Below are positions 58,145 to 61,801 of a stretch of 61,801 nt of DNA, one piece after another (within the stretch, counting starts at the first letter, position 1; each line of letters starts with the position of its first letter). The translations under genes were made by a program, and so were the position numbers. The notes under the pieces are model-generated. The model saw nothing but the letters and a program-made list of their open reading frames with translations. It was not told the origin of the DNA and made no database searches. Source of the DNA: Nostoc sp. CHAB 5844 (GTDB lineage: Bacteria > Cyanobacteriota > Cyanobacteriia > Cyanobacteriales > Nostocaceae). The stretch lies in assembly GCF_020829595.1 (NCBI RefSeq), contig NZ_JAIVFW010000043.1:1-61801 (forward strand). Reading direction: 5' to 3'.

Positions 58145-59674
58145 TTAATCTGCTGAGGTATATTTTGTTGATGATTGCTGTATTCTGGCTTCTGATTCCT
58201 GAATTCTGTCGCATTCATTTTGAAAAAAATTTGCCAGCCATTCTTTCACACTGCGAGTTGCGTGGCAATCATCTTCATTGTAGCGTTGGATGATTTCTAA
58301 GAAAGTGCGATCGCCTGTTTCTAACCATTGATCATACCAGTAAATGCACTTAGCACCGCTGGCTTCTTTATCCCGCCACTCAAAGTTTAACCATCGCGCA
58401 ATTGCTTTGAGGGCATAACTTTCTACTGGTAAGGCGACGCTTTGAATTAATTGTTCGTATACATCCACAAATCTATTGAGGACAGGATTTACTAGGGATT
58501 TAGGAGTGTGGTATAGCTTAGCTAGTCGTTTGACTGTATCAAATTCGTAAACACAAAAATGATAAATTGGCGCGTCGGGATATTGCCAAACTAAATTTAG
58601 AAATTGTTGCCAAACTAATTCTTCATCTGTTGGTGTTTCAGCTAACAAAGAATAAAACTTTTCTGTATTATTTTGCCTATCAACAACTAAAACGCCTAAA
58701 AGATAATCTAAATCTAAGTCGGGCTGGGCTTCAATATCAAAATATAGTTCTACAGGAGCCGTAAATGTGAGTTCTGTTTGTGGTAGAGAACTTGGTAAAA
58801 TTAACGGACGTTTTTCGATAACAGCTTGCGCTTGGATTACTAACTTGGTTGCTACTACACTATCAAATCCTGGTAGATTTTCTAAGGTAGTAGGACTTGT
58901 ATTAGCCAAAGATTCCAGTGTTGTTAGAGAAAGGGCTTGGAGTTGAGCGTAGCGAACTGGTGTGACTCCTGGTAATAATGAGAGATGGTTTTGTGATTGC
59001 GCGATCGCATAACATTGACTATGCCAGTGACAAAGATTGCACTTTTGCCGCGAAATAAACATCTCCGGTGCATCTGATAACTGTAGCGCTTGAACGAACT
59101 CCTCCAGAATTTGTAACATTTGTGGTGTCCATTTCGCTAAATCTACTGGATAACCACTGTTTTTGGTACGCAATATTAACCAAGCTTTGTCTGGGGTTAC
59201 TCCCTGTATTTTGGCCAAGGTTTGGGCGTGAAATGCAGCGACAACTTGATATTCCTGTTTGGGACGCTTACCCAGTTCAATATTCGCTGGAATATACATC
59301 CAATCTCCAAAACATGAGTATCCTGGCTGTTTGATGAGTAAATCTGGACGGCTGAGGAGAGTGTATTCTGCGCTGACTGTTTCTACCCAATCTTGATAAT
59401 CGCTTAACAGCACTCCCTGATAAATATACTCAACTCCGCGTTGCATTAATTCTAATGTAGCCGCTTGCGCTGCTTCCCGATTTCCTGGTGGATATTTGGG
59501 TTGTTCATAGTTAAACCCTGCCAAAATACCCCGATGATAAGCAATTTTGTCTTGTTGCAGTTTAGCTAACAAGTCATTAGGCGCATCTCGCTGGCTTTTG
59601 TCAGCATTGATATCTAAAATAGGTCGGCGTTTGCAGCGTTGGTATTGCAGTAGGTGTTCAGCATTAATCAACAT
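58145..59674 (-). CDS. TM0106-family RecB-like nuclease with RNase H-like domain
   Basis: 509 residues. The N-terminal RecB-like half starts LINAEHLLQYQRCKRRPILD and has LLSRPDLLIKQPG (catalytic Asp) and IELGKRPKQEYQ (Glu-x-Lys-like), with four Cys of an Fe-S cluster type pattern (YQRCKR; SRQKCNLCHWHSQC). A helix-hairpin-helix linker (LLPGVTPVRYAQLQAL, LENLPGFDSV) follows. The C-terminal half is a YprB-type RNase H fold (LYFDIEAQPDLDLDYLLG; YNEDDCHATR). It is predicted to be a DNA-processing nuclease. It lies 73 bp beyond the IS110-like unit on the same strand. Confidence 0.86.
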   Translation of the reverse strand: MLINAEHLLQYQRCKRRPILDINADKSQRDAPNDLLAKLQQDKIAYHRGILAGFNYEQPKYPPGNREAAQAATLELMQRGVEYIYQGVLLSDYQDWVETVSAEYTLLSRPDLLIKQPGYSCFGDWMYIPANIELGKRPKQEYQVVAAFHAQTLAKIQGVTPDKAWLILRTKNSGYPVDLAKWTPQMLQILEEFVQALQLSDAPEMFISRQKCNLCHWHSQCYAIAQSQNHLSLLPGVTPVRYAQLQALSLTTLESLANTSPTTLENLPGFDSVVATKLVIQAQAVIEKRPLILPSSLPQTELTFTAPVELYFDIEAQPDLDLDYLLGVLVVDRQNNTEKFYSLLAETPTDEELVWQQFLNLVWQYPDAPIYHFCVYEFDTVKRLAKLYHTPKSLVNPVLNRFVDVYEQLIQSVALPVESYALKAIARWLNFEWRDKEASGAKCIYWYDQWLETGDRTFLEIIQRYNEDDCHATRSVKEWLANFFQNECDRIQESEARIQQSSTKYTSAD

Positions 59675-59703
59675 TCACTCTAGTAACCTCTATCAGATTT
59701 GAA

Positions 59704-59728
59704 AACCCCTACTTTTAGTGTAGGGGTT
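59704..59728 (-). terminator. Terminator of the IS110-like operon
   Basis: AACCCCTAC (59704-59712) pairs with GTAGGGGTT (59720-59728) around a 7-nt loop, followed on the minus strand by TTTTC. It lies 20 bp after the stop of the small partner gene. Confidence 0.7.
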
Positions 59729-59747
59729 GAGCATCAGGTGTTCATGA

Positions 59748-60065
59748 TCATTGCTTTGGTAATTCCACATCCCTAATCAATTCAAACCTCATCTCTTGTT
59801 CGAGGCTAATTAAGGCTTTTGACCAAGCTACTAACTCCATAGGTGGTTTTTCGCTAATCTGTCCGATGTGTTCGATTAGTGAACGTTTGAAAGCATCGGC
59901 CATTATTTGAACAGCCTGTTTTTGATTTTCAGGATTAGTCATGGTTTTAGAACAATCATCATCTAAAATATCTGTTGGGTCGTAGTCACCGTCAAATAGC
60001 GACCCTGAAATTTGGCTTAATTTCTGGGATGACAGTCGGCCATAAACTGGATAATCTTCACTCAT
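59748..60065 (-). CDS. Small acidic partner protein of the IS110-like recombinase
   Basis: 105 residues, acidic at the N-terminus (SGSLFDGDYDPTDILDDDCS), helical in the middle (NQKQAVQIMADAFKRSLIEH). Not recognised. Its ATG overlaps the recombinase stop (ATGA), so it is made from the same message. Canonical IS110 elements have a single gene, so this is an unusual addition. It could be a recombinase regulator or an unrelated cargo. Confidence 0.7.
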   Translation of the reverse strand: MSEDYPVYGRLSSQKLSQISGSLFDGDYDPTDILDDDCSKTMTNPENQKQAVQIMADAFKRSLIEHIGQISEKPPMELVAWSKALISLEQEMRFELIRDVELPKQ

Positions 60066-61432
60066 AATTTGGCGATCGCCTCAACTAACTTGTTAAAAAG
60101 CAAGTTGGCAACTTTAGCCATTAGCTTACCTTGCAGATGCTTACCATTGAGTAACTGTCTACCAGAATCATCAGTAAAGTCTTTGAGCTTGGTGCGGTAC
60201 TCAAGAATAGCGGCGGCGGTGTGACTGTCGGGTAATCTTTCAGTTTCAATTTGGCATAAAACATATTGCCAAAACGACATTCGGCACAGTGCCGAGCCGC
60301 TTGTGACTTCAATTAACTCATCACCAGATTGCTCAAGTGTTGTACCCATACCTAACCGCATCTTGAAAACATCGCGGCTGCGGTTACGTTTCACCCGCTT
60401 CACATCACCAGGGGAACGTTTAACCACAGTTTTACCATCCCGGCGTTGCTTCTCAACCCGTTTGACTTCCCTGACCTCATACTCAATTAGCGGTTTCCCG
60501 TTTACTAGGAATGCTTCAAACGGATAAATCCGACTCAGCAGCCTAGCACGAACTCTCAGCCCGAAACCAAACTGACTAAAAATCCCGTTGTAAGGTTTAA
60601 AGCATTCGTTCGCAAGGATGGTTTGAATTTCACCTTCAAGGCGCTGCTCACTCAACTCAATATCGCACAACCAATCAGCATGAGTTCGGAGTATCGGGTC
60701 AATGGTAATCCCGTAATGGTTGGCAGATGATGATTCATATTTTTTATTCATTATCTTCCACGCTTGCGGCGATACCTCAAGCTCTCTTTCGGCAAGCCAA
60801 CCCCAAAGCGGCGGTACGTTACCAACTTTGGTACTTCTAGACCTAATGTGAGCCGCTTCTGGGAATTGCCAAGCAAGTAACTGACGGGCATAGTTGATAA
60901 TCGGGCTTTGAACACGGTTTAAGTGTTCAAGTTGTTGGCACAGTTCTCGTAATTGGTCGATTGGTTCTGGCCGATGCATGAGGAAATACTTTTGGTTAAG
61001 TTCCCCGTTCTCAGTGTGGTGTTCTGCATCCAGTGGGTAAGCGGCCATTGCCAAAGCATCAGCAGCATCAGATTTATTGGGTAAATTTTTCCCTCCTCGG
61101 TAACGCCGTAATTCAATGTGACCAACCCACAAAATCTTGATTCCTAAGCTTTCAATAATCTTTGACCACAAACGGGAATAATGATTACCTGTAGGCTCAA
61201 TAATTGCAATATCAGGTTTATTTTCTTGAAGAAAGTTAGCAAAATCAAAAGCACTTTTTTGTTTCTTTTTTGGGTCAGGATTGCTGTAGAAAACCGGATA
61301 AAAGCTTGACGCTTTATTTCTGGTTTTATCCCAGTATCCTTTTAATCCTCCTTTTGGATAGCATGATAAAATATGAATTGTGACACTTGCTTTAGAGACA
61401 TCAATTCCGATAACTTTCAATTCAATTGTCAT
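60062..61432 (-). CDS. IS110-family DEDD recombinase (transposase), long variant
   Basis: 456 residues from the ATG at 61432; a TTG 15 codons upstream is less likely. The N-terminal RuvC-like domain has Asp11 (GIDVSK), Glu79 (IIEPTGNHYSRLW), Asp122 and Asp125 (NKSDAADALAMAA), the DEDD set of IS110/IS621 enzymes. The C-terminal Tnp domain is divergent: FGFGLRVRARLLSRIYPFEA is like the GxGxxxAxxLL motif, and LGMGTTLEQSGDE places a candidate nucleophilic Ser near residue 369. Between them is a basic insert (EVREVKRVEKQRRDGKTVVK and on) not typical of the family. It catalyses site-specific DNA recombination; in IS110 this is bridge-RNA guided. Confidence 0.85.
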   Translation of the reverse strand: MTIELKVIGIDVSKASVTIHILSCYPKGGLKGYWDKTRNKASSFYPVFYSNPDPKKKQKSAFDFANFLQENKPDIAIIEPTGNHYSRLWSKIIESLGIKILWVGHIELRRYRGGKNLPNKSDAADALAMAAYPLDAEHHTENGELNQKYFLMHRPEPIDQLRELCQQLEHLNRVQSPIINYARQLLAWQFPEAAHIRSRSTKVGNVPPLWGWLAERELEVSPQAWKIMNKKYESSSANHYGITIDPILRTHADWLCDIELSEQRLEGEIQTILANECFKPYNGIFSQFGFGLRVRARLLSRIYPFEAFLVNGKPLIEYEVREVKRVEKQRRDGKTVVKRSPGDVKRVKRNRSRDVFKMRLGMGTTLEQSGDELIEVTSGSALCRMSFWQYVLCQIETERLPDSHTAAAILEYRTKLKDFTDDSGRQLLNGKHLQGKLMAKVANLLFNKLVEAIAKL

Positions 61433-61440
61433 GGTTCTGT

Positions 61441-61754
61441 TAACAACTAATGGGGTGTAATAACAGTGAGGCAACACTGTTTTAATGTGTGTTTAAAACC
61501 CAGTATGCAAGCGCACGAATCACCCTAACGCCACACATCAATCAAGCAGTGGCGCGATTCACTCCTAAACGAACTGGGGGAACCCATCAACACTTAGGAT
61601 GCTGCGCTTGAATGTTGAAACGCCTCACTATAAGGGGCGCAATTCATTTACAACGCCGCATTCCTGGTGTGTAATGGTGCGAATTGATGTGGACTCAACC
61701 CGCGACGCTGGCAGTAGTGCCAGCGTTTCGGCTACTGAGTCAAGGTAGCCATCA
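61441..61754 (-). ncRNA. Candidate structured leader (bridge-RNA-like)
   Basis: About 310 bp immediately upstream of the recombinase. Inverted repeats visible by eye: AACAGTG/CACTGTT (61462-61481); ACGCTGGCA/TGCCAGCGT with a GTAG tetraloop (61705-61726), closed by GACTCA/TGAGTC (61692-61741); TTACAACGCC with GGTGTGTAA (about 61647-61675, one wobble), closed by CAATTC/GAATTG; CGCCAC/GTGGCG closed by GAATC/GATTC (about 61517-61561); long-range CAAGCGCA/TGCGCTTG (61508, 61603) and CCCAGT/ACTGGG. Such density is unlike ordinary leader DNA. IS110-group elements encode their guide RNA in this position and sense. The boundaries and the strand are inferred. Confidence 0.55.
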
Positions 61755-61801
61755 TCAGGCGGTTTCTTCGTCCTCGTTCACATCTAGAAAATTCAATTCA
61801 T
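61755..61801 (-). CDS. C-terminal end of an unidentified protein (partial)
   Basis: On the minus strand the window begins inside an open frame ending ELNFLDVNEDEETA before a TGA at 61755-61757. The acidic tail looks like a real C-terminus. With so few codons this could be chance. If real, the structured segment lies between two same-strand genes. Confidence 0.3.
   Translation of the reverse strand, partial: ELNFLDVNEDEETA

Larger units (their letters stand above)
59704..61754 (-). mobile_element. IS110-like element with partner gene and structured leader
   Basis: From right to left on the minus strand: a structured non-coding leader, the DEDD recombinase gene, a coupled 105-codon gene and a terminator. 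The outer borders are not determined; IS110 elements often lack terminal inverted repeats and target duplications, so they cannot be read from one copy. The left border probably lies between 59675 and 59747. Confidence 0.6.

Noticed and set aside
61441-61801. Idea that the structured segment is an IscB-type omega/HEARO RNA or a CRISPR-transposon tracrRNA
   Set aside because: The adjacent protein is a DEDD recombinase without HNH or RuvC-III features, and there is no CRISPR repeat or Cas12k nearby; a bridge RNA fits the neighbour better.

Overview
The window looks like chromosome from a filamentous, probably heterocyst-forming cyanobacterium (Nostocales: Nostoc, Calothrix, Tolypothrix or a relative). 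The evidence is dense HIP1 octamers (GCGATCGC), oxygenic-photosynthesis genes (two plant-type ferredoxins, petL, biliverdin reductase), cyanobacterial core genes (glpX-type bisphosphatase beside hemA, Ycf49/DUF2499 plus DUF3593, fused PutA), PEP-CTERM proteins, and many short tandem and palindromic repeats between genes. No rRNA or tRNA gene and no CRISPR array was found.

Layout. 1-1.2 kb: an accessory-looking gene of unknown function, a symmetric array of eight hexamers at exact 12-bp spacing, and the first 46 codons of a broken dps gene. 1.3-7 kb: sulfiredoxin, a SpoIID/LytB protein, a long mosaic repeat, a tandem duplication of petF with its terminator, bvdR and map. 7-13.4 kb: an unknown gene, a periplasmic lipoprotein overlapping a membrane adenylate cyclase, and putA carrying a repeat inserted in frame. 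13.7-22 kb: a VapBC-like pair, a secreted protease with 13 TPR units, signalling proteins and two PEP-CTERM proteins. 22-34 kb: housekeeping genes (DUF2499/DUF3593, thioesterase, dxr, bioB, petL, aroB), an IS5-like remnant, a DUF2079 membrane protein, Uma2 nuclease and polysaccharide deacetylase.

35-41.5 kb: an SMR-like protein, a GtrB-like glycosyltransferase and an ArnT-like transferase that together resemble a lipid-linked sugar transfer system, then a low-complexity secreted protein, an RmlD-like reductase and a TPR lipoprotein. 41.8-50 kb: a complete MITE, a MacA-like adaptor with a MacB-like permease, glutaredoxin, glpX, hemA and a second Uma2 protein. 50-57.9 kb: ArsR-DUF2087 regulator, a beta-propeller membrane protein, a YcgQ/YcgR-type pair, another large mosaic repeat and a histidine kinase. 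58-61.8 kb: a TM0106-type nuclease and, at the right edge, an IS110-like DEDD transposase translationally coupled to a small unknown gene. The transposase is preceded by about 310 bases rich in nested inverted repeats.

The best candidate for something undescribed is this right-edge element. IS110-family recombinases are known to be guided by a bridge RNA encoded in the element's non-coding end. Here a structured leader of that kind sits next to an unusually long recombinase (456 aa) with a basic insert and a coupled partner gene. Second in interest are the small palindromic repeats: the window contains an apparently empty and an occupied insertion site, an in-frame insertion inside putA, and copies whose terminal stems change on both arms together.
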